Origin: Zunongwangia sp. ESRF-bin46
GTDB lineage: Bacteria; Bacteroidota; Bacteroidia; Flavobacteriales; Flavobacteriaceae
Reading direction: 5' to 3'
DNA: 64,000 nt
Assembly: GCA_002631855.1 (NCBI GenBank)
Contig: NTLF01000017.1
Span: 62,001-126,000 of the forward strand
Positions 26,749-35,234 of this stretch are shown here, piece after piece (the stretch's first letter is position 1; the number at the start of each line of letters is the position of its first letter). A program made the position numbers and the translations under genes. The notes beneath the pieces are model-generated. The model worked only from the letters and a program-made list of their open reading frames with translations, searched no databases and was not told the origin of the DNA.

Positions 26749-27393
26749 ATGGGCACTAATTTGCATACATATAGAAAATCGTACGAAAAAGCTGAGTTAA
26801 TTAAAGCAAATATAGATGATAACCCAATTCAGCAGTTTCAAAAATGGTTTTTTGAAGTAAAAGAATCTGGTGGTGTCGATGAAGTTAATGCGATGACCGT
26901 TTCAACCGTTGGAAAAGATGATTTTCCAAGAGGTCGGGTAGTGTTGTTAAAAAAGTACGATGAAAACGGATTCTATTTTTATACTAACTATAATAGTGAA
27001 AAAGGAAACTCTATAGCTCACAACAACAAAGTTTGCCTTTCATTCTTTTGGCCCAATATGGAACGACAAGTGATTATAAAAGGAATTGCCGAAAAAACTT
27101 CAGAAGAAGATTCAACAAATTATTTTCATTCCAGACCTAAAGGCAGTCAGTTAGGGGCTTTGGTCTCCGATCAAAGTAGTGAAATAGAAAACAGGAAAGC
27201 TTTAGAGAAAAAACTGGATGAACTTGAAAATAAGTACAAGGGTAATGAAGTCCCCAAACCAAAAGATTGGGGTGGGTACTTGATAAAGCCTGTTGAAATT
27301 GAATTTTGGCAAGGCAGGCCCAACCGGCTTCACGATCGTATTCAATATAAATTAGAAGGGGTTGATTGGAAAATAAAACGTTTACAACCGTAA
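26749..27393 (+). CDS. pdxH: Pyridoxamine 5'-phosphate oxidase
   Basis: FMN enzyme that produces pyridoxal 5'-phosphate, the cofactor used by e.g. HisC. The 214 residues have the normal length with the family blocks FPRGRVVLLKKYDENGF, YTNYNSEKG, SFFWPNMERQV, RPKGSQLGA and the C-terminal WGGYLIKPVEIEFWQG and RLHDR. Followed 28 nt later by the phosphohistidine phosphatase gene. Confidence 0.96.
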   Translation: MGTNLHTYRKSYEKAELIKANIDDNPIQQFQKWFFEVKESGGVDEVNAMTVSTVGKDDFPRGRVVLLKKYDENGFYFYTNYNSEKGNSIAHNNKVCLSFFWPNMERQVIIKGIAEKTSEEDSTNYFHSRPKGSQLGALVSDQSSEIENRKALEKKLDELENKYKGNEVPKPKDWGGYLIKPVEIEFWQGRPNRLHDRIQYKLEGVDWKIKRLQP

Positions 27394-27421
27394 TTAAAAT
27401 AGTTTAAAAACTTCAGAAAAA

Positions 27422-27907
27422 ATGAAAACACTCTATTTGGTAAGACACGCAAAGTCTTCTTGGAAATATGAAGTTGATGACCATATGCGTCCCTTAAAAA
27501 AACGTGGGCATAATGATGCTACATTGGTTTCAGAAAAAGTTAAAGGCGAAATTGAGCCACCGCAAAAAATAGTGACCAGTGATGCTAATCGTGCACGAAC
27601 TACAGCTGAATACTTTAAAAATGCCTTAGATATCAGTGATGATAATTACGAGCTGACACATGACTTGTACGATTTTAGTGGTCAACAGGTAATGCAGGTT
27701 ATTAAAGGCTTAGATAACTCGTTAGATAAAGTGATGATTGTGGGTCATAACCACGCGTTTACTTCAACTGTAAATATGATGGGGAGCGAAAAAATTGAAA
27801 ACTTACCTACGAGCGGTTTTGTGATGATCGAATTTGATGAGGACAATTGGAACGATGTTTCAACAGGCACTACCCAAAAAATGGTTTTCCCCAGACATTT
27901 AAAATAA
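27422..27907 (+). CDS. SixA-like histidine phosphatase
   Basis: A 161-residue histidine phosphatase with the RHG-type motif LVRHAKSSW at 6-14, the second Arg in SDANRARTTAEYF, and the second His in VGHNHAFTSTVN. SixA in E. coli dephosphorylates phosphohistidine on phosphotransfer proteins. Here it overlaps ppk1 by 1 nt, suggesting a role linked to polyphosphate or to the phosphohistidine of PPK1; that link is my inference. Confidence 0.85.
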   Translation: MKTLYLVRHAKSSWKYEVDDHMRPLKKRGHNDATLVSEKVKGEIEPPQKIVTSDANRARTTAEYFKNALDISDDNYELTHDLYDFSGQQVMQVIKGLDNSLDKVMIVGHNHAFTSTVNMMGSEKIENLPTSGFVMIEFDEDNWNDVSTGTTQKMVFPRHLK

Positions 27908-29997
27908 TGACCGAAAAAATAGAGAATTTAAATACCAAAAATGAATACCGTAACCGTGAACTTAGCTGGTTACAGTTCAATGCTCGCGTGTTGCAGGAAG
28001 CAGAAGACCCTTCGGTACCATTAATAGAAAGGCTTCGTTTTTTAGGGATCTTCTCTAATAATTTAGATGAATTTTTTAAGGTTCGCTATGCAACTGTTAG
28101 GCGTATTGTTGAAGCAGGAAAAGGGGGAAGAAGCTTTTTAGGTGGGATTTCAGCATCAGATTTACTGGAAGAAATAACACAAATTGTTATTGAGCAACAA
28201 TCACAAAGCTTGCGAATACTTAAAAAAATAAGAAAAGAACTTCATAAGGAAAACATTTATATTATAAATGAAACTGAAGTAACTAAAGCACAAAGTGAGT
28301 ATATATTAGATTACTTTATAAGAAAAGTAAGCCCTGCCTTAGTTACTATTATGATAGGTGAGTTGGAAGACTTTCCGTCATTAAAAGACAGTGCAGCTTA
28401 CTTGGCAGTACGGATGGTAATGAAGAAAGATGACGAAACCTTCCAATCCAGAAGTAATTTCGCCTTGATAGAGATTCCTAAAATTATAGATCGCTTTATT
28501 GTACTTCCACAAAAAGGGGATAAGCAGTATATTATTATTCTGGACGATTTAATACGGTATTGTTTAAACAACATCTTCAGTATTTTTAAATACGAAAGCA
28601 TTTCGGCTCATATGATTAAAATTACACGTGATGCCGAATTGGACATAGACAGTGATTTAAGCCGAAGTTTCATAGAGAAAATTTCAAAAAGTGTAAAGAA
28701 CCGAAGTACGGGCGATCCGGTTCGTTTTGTTTACGATAAAAGTATTGATGCCGAAACCCTTCAATTTTTACTGCAAAAAATGGGCATTGATACTACCGAT
28801 AGTATTATTCCTGGTGGTAGATATCACAATCGCCGAGATTATATGAAGTTCCCGAGCTTGGGAAGAAATGATTTATTATATAAAAAAATAGAACCATTAC
28901 CTATAAAAGGGTTGAGTTTGCAAGGAAGCTTGCTCGATAAGATTGCCGAAAAAGACTATTTACTTTATGCACCTTATCAAAGTTTTTCTTATGTGGTTAA
29001 ATTTTTACGCGAAGCAGCGTTGGACCCAAACGTTAAGTCTATACAAATCACTATTTATAGGCTTGCACAGATTTCACATATTGCCAGTTCGTTGATAAAT
29101 GCTGTGAAAAACGGTAAAAAAGTAACCGTACAAATTGAGTTACAAGCGCGTTTTGACGAAGAAGCTAATATTGAATACGCAGAGCAAATGCAGAGCGAAG
29201 GCGTACGACTTATTTTTGGTGTTTCCGGTTTAAAAGTTCACTGTAAAGCCTGTGTAATTGAACGATTGGAAAATGAAAAGATTAAGCGATATGCTTTTAT
29301 AAGCACGGGTAATTTTAATGAATCAACCGCTCGTATCTATACAGATTACACCTTATTTACTTCAAACCAAAAAATAGGAAAAGAAATCAATAAAGTGTTT
29401 GATTTTTTTGAAGTAAACTATAAAATTAAAAAATACAACCACCTTATCGTTTCGCCTCATTACACGCGTAATGCAATGTATCAATTAATTGATACAGAAA
29501 TAAAAAATCATAAGGAAGGGAAACCTAGTGGTATTCGGTTAAAGATGAATAGTTTATCAGATTTTAAAATGATAGACAAATTATATCAAGCCAGTAGAGC
29601 AGGAGTGAAAATTAAATTGATTATTAGAGGAATCTGCTGTCTTATGCCTGGTGTAAAAGGAATGAGCGAAAACATTGAAGTTATAAGTATAGTTGACAAA
29701 TTTTTAGAGCACCCTAGGTTGTTTATTTTTAAAAATGGGGGAGAAAACAAAATTTATATTTCATCAGCAGATTTTATGGGGCGTAACCTGGATAACCGTG
29801 TTGAAATTTCATGCCCAATTTATGATGAAGATATAAAAGAAGAATTGATCGATACATTTGAAATTTCCTGGAAGGACAATGTTAAAGCTCGTATTATTTC
29901 AGGAAAGGCTTTAAACAAATACAAAAAGAACGATGCAGAGCCGTTTCGCTCTCAGTTTAAGCTATACGAGTATTACCAACAAAAATTAAACAATTAG
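27907..29997 (+). CDS. ppk1: Polyphosphate kinase 1
   Basis: Reversible transfer of the ATP gamma-phosphate onto polyphosphate chains through a phosphohistidine. The 696 residues carry the N domain (REL-SWLQFNARVLQEAED near 12-30), head domain, and two PLD-like C domains with the His-containing LKVHCKACVIER and STGNFNESTARIYTD. The longer frame from 27847 lies inside the upstream gene; ATG 27907, overlapping its stop, is the real start. Pairs with ppx two nucleotides downstream. Confidence 0.95.
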   Translation: MTEKIENLNTKNEYRNRELSWLQFNARVLQEAEDPSVPLIERLRFLGIFSNNLDEFFKVRYATVRRIVEAGKGGRSFLGGISASDLLEEITQIVIEQQSQSLRILKKIRKELHKENIYIINETEVTKAQSEYILDYFIRKVSPALVTIMIGELEDFPSLKDSAAYLAVRMVMKKDDETFQSRSNFALIEIPKIIDRFIVLPQKGDKQYIIILDDLIRYCLNNIFSIFKYESISAHMIKITRDAELDIDSDLSRSFIEKISKSVKNRSTGDPVRFVYDKSIDAETLQFLLQKMGIDTTDSIIPGGRYHNRRDYMKFPSLGRNDLLYKKIEPLPIKGLSLQGSLLDKIAEKDYLLYAPYQSFSYVVKFLREAALDPNVKSIQITIYRLAQISHIASSLINAVKNGKKVTVQIELQARFDEEANIEYAEQMQSEGVRLIFGVSGLKVHCKACVIERLENEKIKRYAFISTGNFNESTARIYTDYTLFTSNQKIGKEINKVFDFFEVNYKIKKYNHLIVSPHYTRNAMYQLIDTEIKNHKEGKPSGIRLKMNSLSDFKMIDKLYQASRAGVKIKLIIRGICCLMPGVKGMSENIEVISIVDKFLEHPRLFIFKNGGENKIYISSADFMGRNLDNRVEISCPIYDEDIKEELIDTFEISWKDNVKARIISGKALNKYKKNDAEPFRSQFKLYEYYQQKLNN

Positions 29998-29998
29998 T

Positions 29999-30913
29999 TT
30001 GCTTACAATAAAAAAATATGCTGCAATAGACATTGGTTCTAATGCAATTAGACTATTAATAGCTTTAGTTATAGAGCAGGAAGACAAAGACCCTATTTTT
30101 AAAAAACGTTCTTTGGTTCGAGTTCCTATTAGGCTGGGGGCCGATGTTTTTTTGGAAGGGAAAATTTCCGAGGAAAACCAGTTACGCATGCTCGATGCTA
30201 TGAAAGCGTTTGATTTATTAATGAAAAACCATGAGGTAACGCGTTTTAGAGCTTGTGCGACATCAGCTATGCGTGAAGCTTCAAATGGTAGCGAAGTTGC
30301 TAAGAAACTAAAGAATGAAACGGGAATAAATATTAATATTATTGACGGAAACGATGAGGCTGCAATTATTGCTACTACCGACTTAAAAGAACTGATACAA
30401 ACTGAAAAAACCTTCTTATATGTTGATGTGGGTGGCGGTAGTACAGAGTTCACCCTGTTTAGCGATGGAAAGACCGTAGACTCAAAATCATTTAAATTAG
30501 GTACGGTACGGATTATCAACAATATGATAAAAGAAAGCATCTGGGAAGATGTAGAAACTTGGATAAAAACCGTTACCAAATCCTACAAAAAAGTGTCATT
30601 AATTGGTTCTGGTGGAAATATTAACCACATTTATAAAAACAGCGGAAAAAAGATAGGCAAACCACTTAGTTATTTTTATTTAGGGTCATATTATGATATG
30701 ATAAAATCACTATCTTACGAAGAACGAATTGTAGAACTTAATATGAATCCTGATAGAGCCGATGTGGTTGTTCCAGCAACCCGAATCTATTTATCCGCCA
30801 TGAAATGGAGTGGGGCTAAAAATGTGTATGTCCCTAAAATTGGACTTTCAGACGGAATTATAAAAAGTCTTCACAACGAAAAATTGGCTGCTCAACTGGA
30901 AGTAAACAATTAA
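29999..30913 (+). CDS. ppx: Ppx/GppA exopolyphosphatase
   Basis: ASKHA-fold phosphatase releasing phosphate from polyphosphate ends or hydrolysing pppGpp. The 304 residues correspond to the catalytic two-domain core without the C-terminal HD extension of enteric Ppx. Motifs: AAIDIGSNAIRLL (8-20), RACATSAMREA, YVDVGGGSTEF and LIGSGGNI. Start is TTG at 29999, 1 nt after the ppk1 stop. Its stop overlaps the convergent pseudouridine synthase stop. Confidence 0.9.
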   Translation: MLTIKKYAAIDIGSNAIRLLIALVIEQEDKDPIFKKRSLVRVPIRLGADVFLEGKISEENQLRMLDAMKAFDLLMKNHEVTRFRACATSAMREASNGSEVAKKLKNETGININIIDGNDEAAIIATTDLKELIQTEKTFLYVDVGGGSTEFTLFSDGKTVDSKSFKLGTVRIINNMIKESIWEDVETWIKTVTKSYKKVSLIGSGGNINHIYKNSGKKIGKPLSYFYLGSYYDMIKSLSYEERIVELNMNPDRADVVVPATRIYLSAMKWSGAKNVYVPKIGLSDGIIKSLHNEKLAAQLEVNN

Positions 30914-31740
30914 TTTTCAGGAAATATTTTTCTAAACTTCTTAGGAAGTGCTGTCGTTACTGAAGTTAAGGTACCTATAATTGGATCTGTAAATTCTAAC
31001 GAAGATGCATGCAAAAACAGTCCTTTTCCTTTTAATAACAAACCTTCTTTACTGTAATTTTTATCTCCTAAAATTGGATTTCCCAAACTTGAAAGATGTA
31101 CTCGCAATTGATGTTTTCGTCCAGTTTTGGGAAACAGTTCAACTAAATTCAAATAATTAAATCGCTCTGAATGTACTGTTTCTAGTACTTTATATTCAGT
31201 AAAGGCATTTTTTCCATCAATAACAGTTGTAATAGTGCCAGTGATGGGCATTTTGCCATAGGTAACAGCGTGATATGTTTTTTTTACTTTTCGTTCTTTA
31301 AAAAGCTTGTTCAGCGCTATTACAGCAGCATGCGTTTTTGCAATTAGTAACAAACCACTTGTTGGGAAATCCAGTCTGTGGACAGGTTTGGGTCTTAACA
31401 ATGCATCAGAAGCATTGCTTTTTGTTAAATTGTAAGGTAATGCATTGACAATTGTCTTCTTTTTATTCCCGCTTACAAGAATACCAGGCGGTTTATTAAT
31501 GATGGCTAGGTGGTCATTTTCAAAAGAAACTTCTAATTTGAATTGTATTACAGGTTTATCTTTATTTTCTTCGGAAAAAAGTGTAATTATTTCACCACCG
31601 TTCAAAAACTTTCCTGTTCCAGCGACAGTTCCATTAACCTTAACCAACCCCTTGTCAATAGCTTTTTTCATTCCTTTTCTCGAAGGAATGGTTTTAAAAA
31701 CACCGCCCACGTAATCTGAAAGTCGGGTAGGGGTTTCCAA
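30910..31740 (-). CDS. RluA-family pseudouridine synthase
   Basis: Isomerises uridine to pseudouridine in rRNA or tRNA. An N-terminal S4-like region (about 1-60) is followed by the catalytic core with HRLDFPTSGLLLIAK (catalytic Asp in HRLD) and the later GRKHQLRVHLSSLGNPILGD. The coordinates use the first conventional start, a TTG at 31740. Reading upstream adds ten family-like residues (IKKETHTVPF) starting with an ATT at 31770 directly after a stop, so the true start may be ATT. Target site cannot be assigned. Confidence 0.88.
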   Translation of the reverse strand: METPTRLSDYVGGVFKTIPSRKGMKKAIDKGLVKVNGTVAGTGKFLNGGEIITLFSEENKDKPVIQFKLEVSFENDHLAIINKPPGILVSGNKKKTIVNALPYNLTKSNASDALLRPKPVHRLDFPTSGLLLIAKTHAAVIALNKLFKERKVKKTYHAVTYGKMPITGTITTVIDGKNAFTEYKVLETVHSERFNYLNLVELFPKTGRKHQLRVHLSSLGNPILGDKNYSKEGLLLKGKGLFLHASSLEFTDPIIGTLTSVTTALPKKFRKIFPEN

Positions 31741-31800
31741 AAATGGAACGGTATGGGTTTCTTTTTTAATAAACTAAGTTGTTAAAAGCTATGAGAAATT

Positions 31801-32382
31801 TTACCCGTGCATGGTTTCACTCTTGCTCAAGTTTTTCATTATTTCTGCTTCGTGGGCCAATAATGCTTTCCATTTTTTATCTACTTCTTCGCGGTTTCCA
31901 TATTTACGGGCAAAACCAAGAAACATAGTATAATGATTAGCTTCGCTTACCATTAAGCTCTTATAAAAAGAAGCCAGTTCTTTATCTTCCAGTTCTTCAC
32001 TTAACAACCGAAACCGTTCACAGCTTCTCGCTTCAATTAAAGCCGCGTAAAGTAGTCGATGGACTAGGTTAGTGGTTCGGCTTCCACCTTTTGGGAAGAA
32101 CTGCATCAATTTATTAACGTATAAATCTTTTCGGTCACGGCCTAAGGTCCAACCACGTTCGATAATACGGTCATGTACTAATTTAAAATGACTGATTTCT
32201 TCTTTAACCAACGCTGTCATTTCCTGTACCAGCTCTGTATACTCAGGGTAGGTAACGATAAACGAGATGGCGGTAGACGCTGCTTTTTGTTCGCAGAAAG
32301 CGTGATCGGTTAAGATTTCTTCTACATTTTTTTCTACAATGTTCACCCATCTGGGATCGGTGGGAAGTTGTAAGCCTAGCAT
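31801..32382 (-). CDS. miaE: tRNA-(ms2io6A37) hydroxylase MiaE-like
   Basis: Diiron monooxygenase that hydroxylates the isopentenyl group of ms2i6A37 in tRNA. A 193-residue helical ferritin-like protein with metal motifs: Glu 31 in HAFCEQKAA, E62-xx-H65 in EEISHFKLVHD, EARSCERF and SEANHYTMF. It lies between dnaX and the pseudouridine synthase, so two RNA-modification genes are neighbours. Confidence 0.9.
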   Translation of the reverse strand: MLGLQLPTDPRWVNIVEKNVEEILTDHAFCEQKAASTAISFIVTYPEYTELVQEMTALVKEEISHFKLVHDRIIERGWTLGRDRKDLYVNKLMQFFPKGGSRTTNLVHRLLYAALIEARSCERFRLLSEELEDKELASFYKSLMVSEANHYTMFLGFARKYGNREEVDKKWKALLAHEAEIMKNLSKSETMHG

Positions 32383-32408
32383 AGTTTTAAAATATTAATT
32401 CTGAAGTG

Positions 32409-32416
32409 CAAAAATA
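32409..32416 (-). promoter_or_regulatory. Predicted -7 promoter box upstream of miaE
   Basis: TATTTTTG on the minus strand, between the dnaX stop and the miaE start at 32382; would give a leader of about 20 nt. Confidence 0.5.
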
Positions 32417-32437
32417 CACATTAAGTTAGGAACGCGT

Positions 32438-34303
32438 TTAAATATCCAAATCGAACTCACGTCGCAGCTTTTCAAGCGCAGGGTTTTTCTCGGTAAGCTT
32501 ATCAAATTTTTCACGGGTGGTGTACGCGTATTTTTTTTGGACGGTTTCGTTTACAAGAATATCAAGGTCAATATCGTAGTTTTTAAGTGTATTACGTAAA
32601 AAGCCCAATAAGTCATACTTTTCGCGTTCTACTTCAACTTTTATGGTATCGTTTGGAAACTCTAAATGAATGATGCTCCCATCTAATTTTGGAATTCCCA
32701 TAGTAAGGTGCGATAATAAATTGTATTTACCATCTGCTTCAACCTTTTTGGCATATTGTGTCCAAGCCGTTCGCATTTCATCTTCTGTAAAGGATTCGGT
32801 TGGTAGGTTTTCTTCATCAGGTTGATTAGCTAATTGTTCCTTTTTTAGCTCTTGTTTTTTACGGATGCTTTTTAATGATAAAGCAGAAACTTTTTTGGTG
32901 GTATGCTCGGTTATAATCTGAGAGCGCTTATCGGCCATTTTAACACCTGAATCATCCACACTTTTTTCACCTTCAGTTTCTTGTGTTTTAGAATTTACAT
33001 TAGGCTCGGCAACGGCTGTAGGTTGTGCTGTTTCTTCTTCATCTAGTTTTGCATCGTCATTTGAAGCATACACTGTATCTTCTGAAGAGATCTTTTCTAC
33101 TGTTGTTTCAGAATTTGTTTCTGGAGTTGCTGTTTCTGTAGTGGGAGGTATAGTTTCTTCCTTTTCAGCTACTTTAAAGTGAGACGGCGGAATTACATAT
33201 CGCTTTTTTGAGATAGCTCCGTTGTCGCTATGCTTTTTTTTTTCACCGCTAGCCGTTAGCGAAGCTAGCTGCATTAAACACAGTTCAATTAAAAGGCGTT
33301 GGTTACGACTGGTTTTGTATTTCAAATCACAACTGTTGGCTAGATCGATGGCATCAATTAAAAAGGAGTGTGATGTTTTTTGTGATTGCTCAAAGTACAT
33401 GGCTTTTACTTGTTCACCAACTTCTAATAGCTCAATGGTTTCTTGACTTTTGCAAACCAATAAATCACGGAAGTGGGAGGCAAGCCCCATAATAAAATGG
33501 TGACCGTCAAATCCTTTTGCGAGAATGGAGTTGTAAGATAATAATACTTTAGGGATGTTATTTTCTAATAATAAGTCGGTTATTTGAAAGTAATAGGTGT
33601 AATCGAGTACGTTTAGGTTTTCGGTAACAGCTTGACGGGTTAATTCTTTTCCTGAAAAACTAACAACACGGTCAAAAATAGAAAGCGCATCCCGTAAAGC
33701 GCCATCTGCTTTTTGAGCGATAATGTGCAATGCATCGTCTTCTGCATCGATTCCTTCTTGTTTGGCCACTTCTGCAAGATGTCCTTTAATATCACTTACC
33801 GTAATTCTTCTGAAATCAAAAATTTGACAACGTGAGAGAATTGTAGGGATTATTTTATGTTTTTCGGTCGTTGCTAATATAAAAATAGCGTGTTTTGGCG
33901 GTTCTTCAAGCGTCTTTAAAAAAGCATTGAAGGCAGCTGAAGAGAGCATGTGCACCTCGTCAATAATATAGACTTTATAACTACCAACCTGCGGGGGTAT
34001 GCGTACTTGATCAATCAAGTTACGAATATCGTCTACCGAGTTATTGGAAGCGGCATCGAGCTCAAAAATATTAAAGGCAAAATCTTCATCGTCTTGTTGT
34101 GTACCATCTTGGTTTATTTTTTTAGCTAAAATTCGTGCACAAGTGGTTTTACCAACTCCTCGAGGCCCTGTAAAAAGTAGGGCTTGAGCCAAATGATCGT
34201 TTTCTATGGCATTGTTTAGCGTATTGGTAATGGCTTGTTGCCCAACCACATCTTTAAATTGTGTGGGGCGGTATTTACGGGCTGATACGATAAAGTGTTC
34301 CAT
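32438..34303 (-). CDS. dnaX: DNA polymerase III gamma/tau subunit
   Basis: AAA+ clamp loader subunit of the replisome. About 621 residues: Walker A GPRGVGKT (46-53), sensor/Walker B IIDEVHML (113-120), the arginine-finger SRC region (ILSRCQIFDFR), then a long Glu/Thr-rich linker (about 370-500) and a C-terminal tau-like domain. The zinc-binding Cys cluster normally between Walker A and B is absent; the segment (61-80) is KKINQDGTQQDDEDFAFNIF. ATG 34303 is chosen because the upstream TTG at 34315 lies in the promoter box. Confidence 0.95.
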   Translation of the reverse strand: MEHFIVSARKYRPTQFKDVVGQQAITNTLNNAIENDHLAQALLFTGPRGVGKTTCARILAKKINQDGTQQDDEDFAFNIFELDAASNNSVDDIRNLIDQVRIPPQVGSYKVYIIDEVHMLSSAAFNAFLKTLEEPPKHAIFILATTEKHKIIPTILSRCQIFDFRRITVSDIKGHLAEVAKQEGIDAEDDALHIIAQKADGALRDALSIFDRVVSFSGKELTRQAVTENLNVLDYTYYFQITDLLLENNIPKVLLSYNSILAKGFDGHHFIMGLASHFRDLLVCKSQETIELLEVGEQVKAMYFEQSQKTSHSFLIDAIDLANSCDLKYKTSRNQRLLIELCLMQLASLTASGEKKKHSDNGAISKKRYVIPPSHFKVAEKEETIPPTTETATPETNSETTVEKISSEDTVYASNDDAKLDEEETAQPTAVAEPNVNSKTQETEGEKSVDDSGVKMADKRSQIITEHTTKKVSALSLKSIRKKQELKKEQLANQPDEENLPTESFTEDEMRTAWTQYAKKVEADGKYNLLSHLTMGIPKLDGSIIHLEFPNDTIKVEVEREKYDLLGFLRNTLKNYDIDLDILVNETVQKKYAYTTREKFDKLTEKNPALEKLRREFDLDI

Positions 34304-34312
34304 AGTTGCTAA

Positions 34313-34320
34313 CAAATATA
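34313..34320 (-). promoter_or_regulatory. Predicted -7 promoter box of dnaX
   Basis: TATATTTG on the minus strand, only 9 nt upstream of the dnaX ATG; the transcript would be almost leaderless. Confidence 0.5.
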
Positions 34321-34385
34321 ACCATGTCTCGTATCATTTTAAAAAATTAGGTGTTTCATTTTTACTGTATTTATTAACATTGGTT

Positions 34386-34393
34386 TATTTTTG
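34386..34393 (+). promoter_or_regulatory. Predicted -7 promoter box of rnpB
   Basis: TATTTTTG matches TAnnTTTG and ends 4 nt before the first base of helix P1 at 34398, the expected distance to a start site. Confidence 0.65.
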
Positions 34394-34395
34394 CA

Positions 34396-34718
34396 CGGCA
34401 GGCCACCTTATCGCTAATTGCTCAGCTTGTCTGGGTCTTTGGAGGAAAGTCCGGACACCATAGGGAAGCATAGCGGCTAACAGCCGTCATCCGTTATTAC
34501 GGAGCGGACAAGTGCAACAGAAAGAATGTACAGGTAATGCTGTAGTGAAACCAGGTAAACTCTATGCGGTGAAATGCCACGTAAACCTGTGCTTGAGGGT
34601 TCCCGCCCAATGCAGGAGGGTAGGCAGATAGAGCATACTGGCAACAGTATGTCTAGATAAATGATAAGGATTTCGAAATACTTCGGAATACAGAATCCGG
34701 CTTATAGGCCTGCATTTT
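34396..34718 (+). ncRNA. rnpB: RNase P RNA
   Basis: Catalytic RNA that removes tRNA 5' leaders. Conserved blocks: GGAGGAAAGTCCGGAC at about 34440-34455, AACAGCCG, ACAGAAAGAATGTACAG, GGTGAAATGCC, GAGGGTTCCCGCCC, AGATAAATGATAAGGAT and ACAGAATCCGGCTTATAGGC near the 3' end. Helix P1 is formed by GCAGGCC (34398-34404) and GGCCTGC (34707-34713). Length about 320 nt, typical of bacterial type A. The gene diverges from dnaX, and its 3' end overlaps the end of the opposite-strand gene at 34702. Ends are approximate by a few bases. Confidence 0.93.
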
Positions 34719-35103
34719 TATTATATTCTTCAATAAGGTCGCTAGACCATTCCATAGCCTCTTCTAAAGTATGAAAGGGTTCGTAAGTGTTTTTATAAAA
34801 TTTCTTTTCAAATAGAGCAGTTTCATAAGCAGATTTTGAAGTACAGACAACGGCAATACCCAATATATTTAGTTTATTTGAAGCTATCATGTAACAAGTT
34901 GGGTTTACTGTGTAATCGTAAATTCTTCGTGCTATTGAAACAATGGGTTTTCCATTATAATTGTTTTCAAGTACTTCAAAAAATTTTGCTAAATGCGGAA
35001 AATCAAATGCAACTCCTTCTTGAATTGTAGAAATAACAAAATCTTCATACAATTCAAGATATATAAAATCGAGGTGGATTATCTTAAAAGGGTCTTTCTT
35101 CAT
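34702..35103 (-). CDS. SpoIIAA/STAS-like small protein (paralogue A)
   Basis: A 133-residue soluble protein clearly related to the genes at 35235 and 50753. Shared features: an N-terminal strand with E(L/I)(Y/H)E(D/N), then VISTIQEGV, DYTVNPTCY, LGIAVVC, and the C-terminal TALFEKKFYK / F-H-T-LEEAMEW segment. The fold pattern resembles STAS-like domains, but no phospho-acceptor motif is evident. No function is known to me. Its last codons are antisense to the 3' strand of rnpB helix P1. Upstream lie three copies of TCAATGATT. Confidence 0.7.
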   Translation of the reverse strand: MKKDPFKIIHLDFIYLELYEDFVISTIQEGVAFDFPHLAKFFEVLENNYNGKPIVSIARRIYDYTVNPTCYMIASNKLNILGIAVVCTSKSAYETALFEKKFYKNTYEPFHTLEEAMEWSSDLIEEYNKNAGL

Positions 35104-35116
35104 AAGGGAGAATGCT

Positions 35117-35201
35117 TCAATGATTTTAGCGTATCTCTCAATGATTAAATGGGGAAGAAAAATTAACTAATATGCACTAAATTACTAAAAACTCAATGAT
35201 T
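35117..35201. repeat. Three copies of TCAATGATT upstream of paralogue A
   Basis: TCAATGATT occurs at 35117-35125, 35138-35146 and 35193-35201 in the 131-nt gap between the two paralogues. Could be operator half-sites or chance in AT-rich DNA. Confidence 0.3.
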
Positions 35202-35234
35202 TGGCAAATTAATTAAAGTATTTTCAAATTAAGA

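Noticed and set aside
34206-34463. 85-codon plus-strand ORF between dnaX and rnpB
   Set aside because: It runs antisense through dnaX and into the RNase P RNA; no coding features of its own.
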